DNA of 64,000 bases from Wenyingzhuangia gilva. GTDB taxonomy: Bacteria; Bacteroidota; Bacteroidia; Flavobacteriales; Flavobacteriaceae. The stretch spans positions 186,001 to 250,000 of the forward strand of contig NZ_JAUMIT010000003.1 of assembly GCF_030519655.1 (NCBI RefSeq), in the 5' to 3' direction. Each line of letters opens with the position of its first letter. Positions within the stretch are counted from its first letter, which is position 1. The notes under the pieces were generated by a model, which was given only the letters and a program-made list of their open reading frames with translations, was not told where the DNA came from and ran no database searches. Below, piece by piece: positions 25,627-34,774 of this stretch. The translations under genes were made by a program, and so were the position numbers.

Positions 25627-28095
25627 TTACTCTACATTAAAGGTTTTTATGGCATGAATAGGTTGTCCGTTGGCAGAAATTCCTTCTACTTCTATAATAT
25701 AGTCACTTTTGATGTCACTTGTGAAAAACGAAATTTCAGTGTCTTCTTGATCAAATATTTTAATGATAGGTTCCCAGTGTAAGGTAGTTCTTACATCTTT
25801 TTTATTTAGTTCTTCAAAACCATTAATGTGGTCTGGGGCGTAGAACTTTCTAGCGGTATAAAAGCCTACAGCATCAAAATTAATAATTCCAGGTTTCCTT
25901 TTAATATTTTTACTTCCCTCATTACCTGATTTAGAATAGATTGCAATAACTCCATTACCTCCGCCTACTGTAACAAGATTAGCGTCAGCACCAACTAATA
26001 TATCTATAAAAGAAATTTCATCTGAATTGATAGACCTTAATAAGTCTGCATCAATCTCCATACCATCTAACAATATTTGAGGTTGAGATTGAGTCCTTAT
26101 TAAGAACAAATTACCTTGTGAAAAATAAATACCTCCAAGTCTCATTAACAGTTGATAAGCACTTAGAGAACCAACTTTATCTAAAGAATTAATATCTAGT
26201 CTTTTACTACCTCCTAATCCAACAGATCCATAGCTAGTTCTCCTGTTCATTTCTTCATTTCTTTTAGACTCTTCAGTTTCTTTTTTAGCAATTAATTCTA
26301 CAGCTTTTAATTTTTGTACTTCCTGATTATATTCAAACTTTAATTGTTTTATGTATTGAGTAACTTTAACAAAGTTCTCTTTTTCTTTAATTTTGGAGGA
26401 TAATTCCGTACTGTTTTGTGTTCTATTTATTTTAGGACTAGCTTTAGGCTTATCTAGTAAAATAACTACATTTCTAGAGCTAGCTTCTTTATTATTAAAA
26501 TTATTTAATCTAGATTCTAATAACATTGGAATGGTATCTAAAAAGCCATAAGGACCAAATTGAAAATGCCCTAGAGAATCTGATATTTTTGTTGGAACTT
26601 GTGCAAACATTTCACCTAGAAAAGTTAACCTAACAGGGCCTTTGTGAGGTGTATAAGGCTTCTTTAGTTTTTTTATGGTTCCTGAAATAAAGAGTCCTTC
26701 TTCAGGTTTATATTTTTGAATACTGTCTTTAGAATTTAATAGTTCTTGCCAAGTAAATCGTTTCCAACCATGAGTCATCATTACTAAATCTAGCAAGTAT
26801 TTTCTTTTAGAATCATTTTCTTTTTCAAAGAAATAATTAGGATCTTCTATAGTTCCTCTTAAATCAGAATTTAACAAGAGATACGTTTTTATGTTGGCTG
26901 TACGAGTGTTATATGGATAGGCTTTTAGGTCTCTTACAGACATAGATAAAGTGCTTGGCACACTAATTCCTTGTTTGTTACGTACATTTAAGTTTAGTGT
27001 TATTTTTTTACGCGAATCATACGTGGATTTATTTGTTTGTATATTTAATTCTAGTTTATCTTCTGTATTGTTAACAAATACTGCTCTTTCAGCTACAGGG
27101 TGTCCATCATTATCAAAAAGAGTAATATTCACCACACCATCAACTAAAGAGTTTGAAGGAATAGATACGATATATGACTTTTTATTAGTCTTTTCATATT
27201 TATTAAATAATAATGTTCCTCTTTCATGAGCAACTAAATAAGTATCTTTTAATCCGTTTTCAGTGGTGCTTTTTGCATTAATTATAATTGAATTTGCTGT
27301 ATTTGTTACACTTAAAACATATCCTTTGTTTAATGCTTTTGGAAGTTGATATTTATATTCTTTTTCATTAACAATAGTACTTATGTAGTAGCTGTTATTT
27401 GCTTCTGGTTTAAATATAAAATTACCAAGTCCATATTCTATACTTTCAATCTGCTTAATTTCTTTTCCTGATTTATCCTTTAATACAGCTTTAAAATTGT
27501 TATAAAAAGAAGGTGTTTTTATTTTAAATACAACCCTATTAGTTAAATTATTAATAAGGTAACCGCCTTCAGGATAGAATGAGATTTCGGGTTTGTTAAT
27601 TTTTTTAATGTTTGTAGAGGTAACAACTGTATCTGTATTTACAATACTGTCTTTTGTAACCCTATATATAGGAATCTCTTTCTGAAAAAAGTTTTCAATG
27701 CCATGATTTTTCATGTAAGTAGTATAACCACGTAATAAATATTTTCCCGTAGCCCAGTTATTTTCTATTTTAAAATCACCAGCAACACTTATATTTTCTA
27801 CAAATAATGTTCTCTTTGCAACAATGCTATCTTTTGGGTTGATGAGTTCTACATGTAAGATGTTACTCTTATTTGTTTTTTGATGGGTGATTCCATTAAC
27901 TAAGTAACTAGTAAACCATAAATCATCGTCTAAAGCGTAAAAAGGTTTATCAGTTTGGATATAAACTTTCTCAGGATAATGATTTTTACTATAGTCGTTT
28001 AATTTTTTTTCAATTAAGTTTAAAAAGTTGGTTTGATAAATAGTAAAGGATAGTGCACAAAATGATATACAAATAAGTAAAAGTAGTTTTTTCAT
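25627..28095 (-). CDS. Large exported MG2/TonB-plug-like protein (intact paralogue)
   Basis: An 822-residue secreted protein. A signal peptide (about 1-20) is followed by PEKVYIQTDKPFYALDDDLWF, the MG2-type motif of alpha-2-macroglobulins. A second macroglobulin-like region holds LNIQTNKSTYDSRKKITLNLNVRNKQG. The C-terminal third has a plug-like fold as in TonB receptors (QPQILLDGMEIDADLLRSINSDEISFIDILVG) but no barrel. Proteins of this architecture are widespread in Bacteroidota and often labelled 'carboxypeptidase-like' or 'TonB plug' proteins; their role is unknown. Downstream of two degraded paralogue fragments on the same strand, it is the surviving copy of a tandem family. The last 35 residues are identical to the fragment at 28611. 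Confidence 0.8.
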   Translation of the reverse strand: MKKLLLLICISFCALSFTIYQTNFLNLIEKKLNDYSKNHYPEKVYIQTDKPFYALDDDLWFTSYLVNGITHQKTNKSNILHVELINPKDSIVAKRTLFVENISVAGDFKIENNWATGKYLLRGYTTYMKNHGIENFFQKEIPIYRVTKDSIVNTDTVVTSTNIKKINKPEISFYPEGGYLINNLTNRVVFKIKTPSFYNNFKAVLKDKSGKEIKQIESIEYGLGNFIFKPEANNSYYISTIVNEKEYKYQLPKALNKGYVLSVTNTANSIIINAKSTTENGLKDTYLVAHERGTLLFNKYEKTNKKSYIVSIPSNSLVDGVVNITLFDNDGHPVAERAVFVNNTEDKLELNIQTNKSTYDSRKKITLNLNVRNKQGISVPSTLSMSVRDLKAYPYNTRTANIKTYLLLNSDLRGTIEDPNYFFEKENDSKRKYLLDLVMMTHGWKRFTWQELLNSKDSIQKYKPEEGLFISGTIKKLKKPYTPHKGPVRLTFLGEMFAQVPTKISDSLGHFQFGPYGFLDTIPMLLESRLNNFNNKEASSRNVVILLDKPKASPKINRTQNSTELSSKIKEKENFVKVTQYIKQLKFEYNQEVQKLKAVELIAKKETEESKRNEEMNRRTSYGSVGLGGSKRLDINSLDKVGSLSAYQLLMRLGGIYFSQGNLFLIRTQSQPQILLDGMEIDADLLRSINSDEISFIDILVGADANLVTVGGGNGVIAIYSKSGNEGSKNIKRKPGIINFDAVGFYTARKFYAPDHINGFEELNKKDVRTTLHWEPIIKIFDQEDTEISFFTSDIKSDYIIEVEGISANGQPIHAIKTFNVE

Positions 28096-28157
28096 AGTTT
28101 TTTAGGCATATTTATCTTTTAGACTCATAGTAAGTCAAAATGTTTAATGTGAACATA

Positions 28158-28552
28158 CTAAAAAAATATCCCAATGTGATTTATTCTACCATATAGTTTA
28201 ATTCTTGATACCCAATTTTCATAGTCTAAATGAACACTACCAGATTCTATTTTAAATTTTTCTCCTATTTCTTTTGTTTCATACTTTTTTACGAAAATAT
28301 TAATTACGCTGTCTATATGTTTAATTGATTTGTTATGTATGAAAAAAATATATGGAGATGTTTTTTATCTAAAATTATAGGATAATTTATTTTTTTCTGA
28401 TTTTTTACTGTTTGAATGTAAACTTTTTCAGGCGTGTTTTTTTGACTATAGTGATTTAGTTTTTCTTCAATAAGTTTAAAGAACTCAGTTTTATTGTAAA
28501 TAATAAAAGACAAAGCACAACAAGAAATACCAATGAGCAATAGTTTTTTCAT
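28158..28552 (-). pseudogene. N-terminal paralogue fragment joined to an unrelated C-terminal tail, frameshifted
   Basis: The first 48 codons (MKKLLLIGISCCALSFIIYN and on to EKVYIQT) match the start of the intact gene at 25627-28095. Homology stops abruptly at YIQT; the sequence continues QKKINYPIILDKK and hits a frameshift in a run of A near 28365. If one base is adjusted, the frame continues as TSPYIFFIHNKSIKHIDS and ends LYGRINHIGIFF at a TAG (28158-28160). The tail does not resemble the intact protein and I do not recognise it. I read this as a deletion junction between a duplicated 5' end and the 3' end of another gene, now decaying. An in-frame small protein of 80 residues is also possible but unlikely to work. 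Confidence 0.65.
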
Positions 28553-28610
28553 AGTTTTTGAGCAGTTTTTTAACCACCTCAAATAATGTACCATTAAAAA
28601 TTACTGTTAA

Positions 28611-29550
28611 TTATTCCACGTTAAACGTTTTAATAGCGTGAATAGGTTGTCCGTTGGCAGAAATTCCTTCTACTTCTATGATGTAGTCACTTTTGATGTC
28701 GCTTGTAAAAAAGGAAATTTCGGTAGCTGTTTTATTATTGGTTTTTATATTTGGGAGCCAATAAAGAGTGGTTCTTAAATCACTTCTGTTTATGAGTTCA
28801 AAATCATTAATATGGTCTGGAGAGTAAAATTGTCTTGCGTTATAAAATCCTTTTGCATTGTAATCAATAATACCAGGTTTTTTTTTAATATTTTTAGAAC
28901 CAACATTTCCTGTATTTGAATAAAGTGCAATAACTCCACCACTGGCATTAGAAAAAGTGGCAGCATCACTTCCAATTAAAACATCAATAAAAGAAATTTC
29001 ATTTCCTTGAATTGAACGTAGAAAAGTTTCATTAATTTCAAGTCCGTCAAGTACAATTTTTGCAGTATTTCTACTTCTTCTAATAAAAATACTATCTCCC
29101 AAAGTATTCACGAAATTCATTCTTGAAACAATTTCAAATGCTGTAAATGTTGAGGCAGAATGTTTGTCATTTAAAAGGTCTAATCTTTGACCATTCATTG
29201 GTTCACCGTAATCGGTAAGACTGTTCATTTCTTCTTCTCTTTTTTCTTCTTCAGATTGTTTTTTAGCAATCAACTCTACTGTTTTTAGCTTTTGAACTTC
29301 TTGATCATATTTAAATTTTACTAGTTTGATGTATTTTTAACCTTTGTAAAATTGATGTTTTATTTATCTTTTGAAACCGATAAACTCAAAGGGGGGGCAA
29401 CTTTAGGACTCTCATTGTTTTTGTCTACTAAAAAGACAACGTCTCTAGATTTTTTACTTTTGAATTAAAATGATCTACACGAGTTTCTATTTACATTGCC
29501 TTTAATTAAATTTTTACTGGCAACAATATTGATGTTAGGTTTACATCCAA
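28611..29550 (-). pseudogene. C-terminal remnant of a second MG2/plug-like paralogue
   Basis: The longest open piece (28611-29273, 220 codons) matches the last 220 residues of the intact protein, ending in the same NGQPIHAIKTFNVE. Upstream, the reading continues in pieces: YIKLVKFKYDQEVQKLKTVEL, then after a frameshift near 29336 NINFTKVK, then after an in-frame stop SRDVVFLVDKNNESPKVAPP, and after another shift near 29448 ETRVDHFNSKV. All match consecutive parts of the intact copy. Homology becomes unclear beyond about 29490, and the N-terminal two thirds are missing. At least two frameshifts and one stop make it a pseudogene. The near-identical 3' ends of the two copies suggest a recent duplication or gene conversion. 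Confidence 0.85.
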
Positions 29551-29571
29551 ATATAGTTAGTTTTAAAATAT

Positions 29572-29609
29572 AAAAAAAAGGAAAACTTTTTACAGTTTTC
29601 CTTTTTTTT
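29572..29609 (-). terminator. Terminator after lpdA
   Basis: Sixteen-bp arms (eight A, then GGAAAACT, and complement) with a 6-base loop and T-run, 19 bases downstream of the lpdA stop. Confidence 0.9.
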
Positions 29610-29627
29610 ATATTTTGTTTGTTCTTT

Positions 29628-31016
29628 TTACAAGTGAATTACTTCATCATAAGCAGCAGCAACAGCTTCCATCACTGCTTCTGACATGGTAGGGTGAGGG
29701 TGAACTGTTTTTAATACTTCATGACCTGTAGTTTCTAATTTACGACCTAAAACAGCTTCAGCAATCATATCGGTAACACCTGCACCAATCATATGACATC
29801 CTAACCATTCTCCGTATTTAGCATCAAAAATTACTTTTACAAATCCTTCTTTGTTTCCAGCAGCAGATGCTTTACCAGAAGCAGAGAATGGGAATTTTCC
29901 AATTTTTAATTCGTAACCAGCTTCTTTAGCAGCTTTTTCAGTCATACCAACAGAAGCAATTTCAGGTGATGCATAAGTACATCCAGGAATGTTTCCGTAA
30001 TCGATTGGTTCTGTATGTAAACCTGCAATTTTCTCAACACAAGTAATTCCTTCTGCAGAAGCAACGTGCGCTAAAGCTTGACCAGGAACTACATCTCCAA
30101 TAGCATAATAACCAGGGATGTTTGTTTGGTAAAAATCGTTTACGATGATTTTATCTTTATCAACTACAATTCCAACATCTTCTAAACCGATGTTTTCAAT
30201 GTTCGTTTTAATTCCAACAGCAGATAATAAAATATCAGCTTCTAGTTTTTCTTCACCTTTTGCTGTTTTAACCGTAGCAACAACTCCTTCTCCTGAAGTA
30301 TCTACAGATTCTACAGCAGAGTTTAACATTACTTTAATTCCAGATTTCTTTAATGAGTTTAAAAATGCTTTAGAAACATCTTCATCTTCTACAGGAACTA
30401 CGTTAGGCATAAATTCTACAATGGTAACATCTGTACCCATAGAATTGTAAAAGTGAGCAAATTCAACACCAATAGCTCCAGAACCTACCACAATCATTTT
30501 CTTTGGTTGCTCTGGTAAACTCATTGCTTGACGGTATCCAATTACTTTTTTACCATCTTGAGGCAAGTTAGGTAATTCTCTAGAACGAGCACCTGTTGCA
30601 ATAATAATATGATCTGCATCGTATTCTGTTACTTTACCATCAGCATCTGTAACATCTACTTTTTTCCCAGGCTTTACTTTACCGGTACCCATAATCACAT
30701 CAATCTTGTTCTTTTTCATTAAGAACTCAATCCCTTTACTCATTCCTTGAGCCACACCACGAGAACGTTTGATTACTGCTTCAAAATCTTTATCAATTGC
30801 TTCAGCTTTTAAACCGTAGTCATCAACATGTTTTAAGTAATCATATACTTGAGCACTTTTTAATAAAGCTTTAGTTGGAATACATCCCCAGTTTAAACAG
30901 ATACCTCCTAGAGATTCTTTTTCTATAACAGCAGTTTTAAATCCTAACTGTGAAGCTCTAATAGCGGTAACATATCCTCCAGGACCACTTCCAATAACAA
31001 TAACGTCGTATTTCAT
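29628..31016 (-). CDS. lpdA: Dihydrolipoyl dehydrogenase
   Basis: The 462-residue FAD enzyme reoxidises dihydrolipoamide in 2-oxoacid dehydrogenase complexes and the glycine cleavage system. Motifs in order: FAD-binding VIGSGPGGYVTAIRASQLG; redox disulfide GGICLNWGCIPTKALL; NAD-binding VVGSGAIGVEFAHFYNSMG; second FAD motif GYYAIGDVV; and catalytic His-Glu in VHPHPTMSEAVMEA near the C-terminus. Length and all catalytic residues are normal. It stands alone, with no E1 or E2 genes near, as is common for a shared E3. A TAnnTTTG promoter lies 43 bases upstream and a strong terminator follows. Confidence 0.96.
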   Translation of the reverse strand: MKYDVIVIGSGPGGYVTAIRASQLGFKTAVIEKESLGGICLNWGCIPTKALLKSAQVYDYLKHVDDYGLKAEAIDKDFEAVIKRSRGVAQGMSKGIEFLMKKNKIDVIMGTGKVKPGKKVDVTDADGKVTEYDADHIIIATGARSRELPNLPQDGKKVIGYRQAMSLPEQPKKMIVVGSGAIGVEFAHFYNSMGTDVTIVEFMPNVVPVEDEDVSKAFLNSLKKSGIKVMLNSAVESVDTSGEGVVATVKTAKGEEKLEADILLSAVGIKTNIENIGLEDVGIVVDKDKIIVNDFYQTNIPGYYAIGDVVPGQALAHVASAEGITCVEKIAGLHTEPIDYGNIPGCTYASPEIASVGMTEKAAKEAGYELKIGKFPFSASGKASAAGNKEGFVKVIFDAKYGEWLGCHMIGAGVTDMIAEAVLGRKLETTGHEVLKTVHPHPTMSEAVMEAVAAAYDEVIHL

Positions 31017-31058
31017 GTGTATATTTTTTAATCTAGTGATTGAATATTATAATGTATG

Positions 31059-31066
31059 CAAATGTA
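31059..31066 (-). promoter_or_regulatory. Promoter -7 element of lpdA
   Basis: The minus strand reads TACATTTG, an exact TAnnTTTG match, 43 bases upstream of the lpdA start. Confidence 0.5.
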
Positions 31067-31149
31067 AGAATTACAAACTATATTACATAGGTTAAGAAGA
31101 TAGAAATTCTTGACATGGCTGTGTAAAAAACGATATTGTTTTGATCTGT

Positions 31150-32037
31150 TTATTTTGTTGACAGATCTTTTTTTAGTGATGCTCTAAATTTACTAGGTGT
31201 ATATTGTGTGTGTTTTTTAAAAAGTCTAGAAAAGTAGGAATAGTCTTCATAACCTAATATTTGCGCAATTTCATTAATAGGGGCTGTGCCAAATGTTAAC
31301 ATCCGTTTGCTTTCTAAAATAATTTTCTGGGTAATTAGTTCTGTTACTGTTTTATCTAATAAATCTTTGCAAATTCTGTTCAAGTGTTTTAGGGTGATGT
31401 TCATTTCTTTTGCGTAAAATGTTGGCGATTTTTCAGACTTATAATATTGCTCTAATAATTTGTTAAAAACCTGAATTTTATGATGGTAAGTTTGAAAAGA
31501 ATAATTGTTTTCCGATAAAAATTTTCTGGAAATTTCTATGTGAATGATGTCTATAATATTCAATAGTTTCTCTGCTTTTCTAGATTTTTTTTGTTGATTC
31601 TCTTGAATCAACAATTTAAAATAAAAGTTAAAATCTATAATTTCTTGTTCATTGAGCACAATTTCTGAGATGTTTTTGTCAGGTTGATAAAATGGATATT
31701 CTTCAATTTTTTTATTACCAAAGTATAGGTTGTAAATTTCACTAGAGTAAAAAACAATATAACCTTCAATATCATTAGATAACTCCCAACCATGTGCCTG
31801 TCCTGGTTTTATAACATATAAGCTACCTCTTTTAATATTATATGTATCTAAATCAATTTGATGTCTCCCTGTTCCATTGGTAAATAAAACCAAAAGATAA
31901 AAATTATGACGATGAGATTTTTCAATAAAACTATGTTCAATCAAATGATTTTTAAACGTATTGATGTATAAATGATTTTTATGAATATTAGTATTAAAAT
32001 TAAAATTTTGAATATTATATACAGGTACCTTATTCAT
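31150..32037 (-). CDS. AraC-family transcriptional regulator
   Basis: A 295-residue regulator with an N-terminal cupin sensor (HRHNFYLLVLFTNGTGRHQIDLDTYNIKRGSLYVIKPGQAHGW) and a C-terminal AraC DNA-binding domain (about 195-290). Its second helix-turn-helix ends NEIAQILGYEDYSYFSRLFKKHTQYTPSKFR, a full match to the family signature. It is divergent from the DUF983 gene at 32149 (111 bases between starts), which may be its target, but it could equally act elsewhere. No ligand can be inferred. Confidence 0.92.
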   Translation of the reverse strand: MNKVPVYNIQNFNFNTNIHKNHLYINTFKNHLIEHSFIEKSHRHNFYLLVLFTNGTGRHQIDLDTYNIKRGSLYVIKPGQAHGWELSNDIEGYIVFYSSEIYNLYFGNKKIEEYPFYQPDKNISEIVLNEQEIIDFNFYFKLLIQENQQKKSRKAEKLLNIIDIIHIEISRKFLSENNYSFQTYHHKIQVFNKLLEQYYKSEKSPTFYAKEMNITLKHLNRICKDLLDKTVTELITQKIILESKRMLTFGTAPINEIAQILGYEDYSYFSRLFKKHTQYTPSKFRASLKKDLSTK

Positions 32038-32097
32038 GATGTCTTTTTTGTGCTATAAATGGAGAAGATAAGAATTATTTTAACATTGACAAGTGCT

Positions 32098-32105
32098 TAC
32101 TTTTG
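32098..32105 (+). promoter_or_regulatory. Promoter -7 element of the DUF983 gene
   Basis: TACTTTTG matches TAnnTTTG, 43 bases upstream of the start codon. Confidence 0.45.
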
Positions 32106-32148
32106 TTATATTAATATTTTGTAATTATTTACAATTAAAATAAGTAAA

Positions 32149-32508
32149 ATGTTCAAAGCAATAAAATCTATATTTGGTAATAGATGTCCTAAATGTGGTA
32201 AAGGAAAAGTTTATAAAGACAAAAATATTTTTTTGAGTCTTAAAACGCCAAAGATGAATGATGAGTGTAGTGTTTGTCACAATAAATTTATCAAAGAACC
32301 TGGTTTTTTTATTGGAGCGATGTATGTTAGTTATGGTTTAGGCGTTGCCGAAGCATTGATGACTTATTTTGTGGCAAGTCAATTTTTTGATAAATCGTTA
32401 GATTTAAGAATTATACCAATAATAGTGGTTGTGATGGTGCTCTTAACTTTTTTCAATATCAAACTCTCTAGGTTGATATGGATTTATATGTTTAGAAGCA
32501 TTAAATAA
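32149..32508 (+). CDS. DUF983 membrane protein
   Basis: A 119-residue protein. The N-terminus has two zinc-ribbon-like pairs, CPKCGKGKVY and CSVCHNKF, typical of DUF983, followed by two transmembrane helices (about 52-75 and 85-105). The function of the family is unknown. It is a single gene, divergent from an AraC regulator. The region between its stop and the sigma-factor gene (32509-32662) is AT-rich and shows no further gene. Confidence 0.85.
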   Translation: MFKAIKSIFGNRCPKCGKGKVYKDKNIFLSLKTPKMNDECSVCHNKFIKEPGFFIGAMYVSYGLGVAEALMTYFVASQFFDKSLDLRIIPIIVVVMVLLTFFNIKLSRLIWIYMFRSIK

Positions 32509-32662
32509 TGGTAAAATTAGTATAGTGAAAAAAGATAATATCAATAATCTCCAATAATTTTACTTATTGATATAATTATCTTAATGATAAGGTAATTATT
32601 ATTCGTCCGTTTTTTAGTTTTTATAACTGAAATTTACATTTCATATTACTCTTAGTATAATC

Positions 32663-33226
32663 ATGAATGTAGGTAAGGATACAGAAACTCTGATAAAAAA
32701 ACTTATTAAAGGTGATGAGAAAGCATACATGTATTTAATTGAGACATACTATAAAAAACTATTTCTTTATGCTTATAGCATTTCTAAAAGCCAAGTCTTA
32801 GCAGAAGATATTGTTCAGAATGTTTTTATGCGAATTTGGGAAAATAGAAAACAGCTTAAAATAAAAGAATCTTTCAAAAGCTTTTTATACAAATCTGTGT
32901 ATAATGAATTTATTAATAATTATAGAAAGCAACAATCTTCAATTTCTTTAGATACTGTTTTTTTTGAGACAATTAATACTTTATCAGATGATATAAGTGC
33001 TGATGATCACAGGTTAGCTTTGGTTCATAATGAAATTGAAAATTTGCCAACTAAGTGTAAACAAGTTTTTTTACTTAGCAAACAAGAAGGTTTAACCAAT
33101 CAAGAGATTTCGGAACATTTAAACATAACAGTAAAGGCTGTAGAAAATCATATTACAAATGCTTATAACATTATTAGAGGTAACTTAATAGGAGGTGATA
33201 AAATAAAAAAACCGTCTAAAAAATAG
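32663..33226 (+). CDS. ECF sigma factor, Bacteroidota FecI-like
   Basis: A 187-residue RNA polymerase sigma-70 factor of the extracytoplasmic type. Region 2 is seen in EKAYMYLIETYYKKLFLYAYSI and QVLAEDIVQNVFMRIWENR. Region 4 is seen in NLPTKCKQVFLLSKQEGLTNQEISEHLNITVKAVENHITNAY. In Bacteroidota such factors are held by a FecR anti-sigma factor and released by a TonB receptor with an STN domain. Both partners are present in the adjacent cluster, but FecR is 7 kb away at the other end and in the opposite orientation, so the sigma gene converges on the cluster. The hairpin that ends the transcript overlaps the stop codon. Confidence 0.92.
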   Translation: MNVGKDTETLIKKLIKGDEKAYMYLIETYYKKLFLYAYSISKSQVLAEDIVQNVFMRIWENRKQLKIKESFKSFLYKSVYNEFINNYRKQQSSISLDTVFFETINTLSDDISADDHRLALVHNEIENLPTKCKQVFLLSKQEGLTNQEISEHLNITVKAVENHITNAYNIIRGNLIGGDKIKKPSKK

Positions 33227-33234
33227 ACGGTTTT
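33208..33234. terminator. Terminator overlapping the sigma-factor stop codon
   Basis: Arms AAAACCGTCTA and TAGACGGTTTT enclose a 5-base loop. The TAG stop is part of the right arm. It separates the sigma gene from the convergent phosphatase gene. A second 7-bp dyad (ATCATGG/CCATGAT) lies at about 33238-33272. Confidence 0.8.
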
Positions 33235-33286
33235 CCATCATGGCTACCTGCTAAAGACCATGATTGCATAAACAAAGAAACAAAAC

Positions 33287-34708
33287 TTATTTTTCTTTAA
33301 CATAATCTTTTTTTAATCTCATTGTTACCTCTGATTTGTTGTTGATGAGCTTTTTATTTCCATTCTCATCTTTAATCAAACTAAAGCTATCATATACTTC
33401 TCCTTTAGTTGTATATGAGTTGTAGTGAATGGTACTATTTTCTACAGTAATGATCTGAAATAGTTGTACATATTCTCCTCTTTTAACCATCCAGTCTTGT
33501 TTTTGAGATTCATACATTTTAGGTCCACTAACGGATACGGCGTAAACCGCTCCTGCATCTTGTACAATAGTTTTTCCTAAACCTTCGTTTGAAGCATATC
33601 CTCTTGCATAGGTGTGGTCGTGACCTTGTAAAACCAAATCCACATTATACTTGTCTATTAAAGGTTTTAAAGATTCTCTTAACTCTTTATTGTCTCTCCC
33701 TTTTGCTGTAGAAAAAATAGGAAAGTGCATGGTTAATGTAATCCATTTTTTAGTGTTTTTAGACAAAACTGAATCTAGCCATTTGGTTTGTGCTTGTCTT
33801 GATCGTTCGCTATTGCTAAAACTTTGAGCATCAATAGAAATCAATTTCATGTTCTGATAATCTAAGGCATAGCAAGTTTCTTTTAATTCCTCTAAAGGAC
33901 CATTTTCAGGCAATGTAAATTGTGGTCTCCAAAGAGAAGATAGTTTTTTTCGGTCAACACTTTTGTCATATTCATGGTTTCCAGGAGTCATAATACTTGG
34001 CACAGTTGCATGTATAAAACTACCCGCATAAAACCATTCTCCCCATTCTCTGTCAGATTCACTGTGATTAATTAAATCACCTGCATGCAACATAAAATCT
34101 ACTTCGGGCATCATTTTGTACGATTTTCGAATCACTCTAGACCACATTGATTTTACATCGTTTTGTGCATCACCAAAATAGATAAAACTAAAAGGTTCAT
34201 TTTGGTTTGTTGATGGGGTTTTAATCTGAAACCATTCGCTCCATGTATCATCATTTTTGCCACCGTCTCCTACACGATAAACATAAGTAGTACCAGCCTT
34301 TAATTGTTTTATAATTGCAGAGTGATATGCTGCATTTACCAATGGTTCTTCATCTCTTGTGTTTTCAACTTGAATTAATTCTGTAGCAGCAATAATTTGT
34401 TGCAAGTCTTTATCAAGTAAAAAATCAGGGCCATGGGTTTCTTCGGCAATTTGTACATAGGCTGTGTCTATTTCTTGACTAGTTCTCCAGTTTACAGAAA
34501 AACTATGATTTGGGTCTTCGGTAAGACTCACAATAATTCTGTCTGGGGCTTTAGAAGGGAATATTAGTTTATGAGCCGGTATGTTAGCCATCGATGAATA
34601 ATGAGAATGATGGTGATCATCTTCATTATGCGTATGAGTTTCTTCACTTTTTTGAGTACAAGCTACACAGATTAATAATCCTAAAAGAGTACTTATTGTT
34701 TTATTCAT
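33287..34708 (-). CDS. Purple-acid-phosphatase-like metallophosphoesterase lipoprotein
   Basis: A 473-residue exported lipoprotein (signal peptide ending LICVAC, Cys17) with a His-rich linker (HTHNEDDHHHSHY). A fibronectin-like N-terminal domain (about 50-165) has FSVNWRTSQE and GTTYVYRVGDGG. The metallophosphoesterase core follows: GDAQND (Asp180), HAGDLIN (Asp211), GNHEY (243-247), LTMHFP and GHDHTYARG. Relative to true purple acid phosphatases the Tyr of GDxxY is Asn214 and the first motif is DxQ, so the purple Fe-tyrosinate centre should be absent. It probably releases phosphate from an extracellular ester imported or bound by the SusCD pair upstream. The substrate is unknown. Confidence 0.87.
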   Translation of the reverse strand: MNKTISTLLGLLICVACTQKSEETHTHNEDDHHHSHYSSMANIPAHKLIFPSKAPDRIIVSLTEDPNHSFSVNWRTSQEIDTAYVQIAEETHGPDFLLDKDLQQIIAATELIQVENTRDEEPLVNAAYHSAIIKQLKAGTTYVYRVGDGGKNDDTWSEWFQIKTPSTNQNEPFSFIYFGDAQNDVKSMWSRVIRKSYKMMPEVDFMLHAGDLINHSESDREWGEWFYAGSFIHATVPSIMTPGNHEYDKSVDRKKLSSLWRPQFTLPENGPLEELKETCYALDYQNMKLISIDAQSFSNSERSRQAQTKWLDSVLSKNTKKWITLTMHFPIFSTAKGRDNKELRESLKPLIDKYNVDLVLQGHDHTYARGYASNEGLGKTIVQDAGAVYAVSVSGPKMYESQKQDWMVKRGEYVQLFQIITVENSTIHYNSYTTKGEVYDSFSLIKDENGNKKLINNKSEVTMRLKKDYVKEK

Positions 34709-34738
34709 TTTTATTTTATTTGGTTTTAGATATAAGTA

Positions 34739-34763
34739 AACAGGAGCTTTTAAAGCTCCTGTT
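34739..34763 (-). terminator. Hairpin between susD-like and phosphatase genes
   Basis: A nearly loop-free palindrome (AACAGGAGCTTT and complement around one base) lies between the SusD stop and the phosphatase start. It may terminate or attenuate, making the phosphatase less expressed than SusCD. Confidence 0.55.
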
Positions 34764-34774
34764 ATAAATACTAA

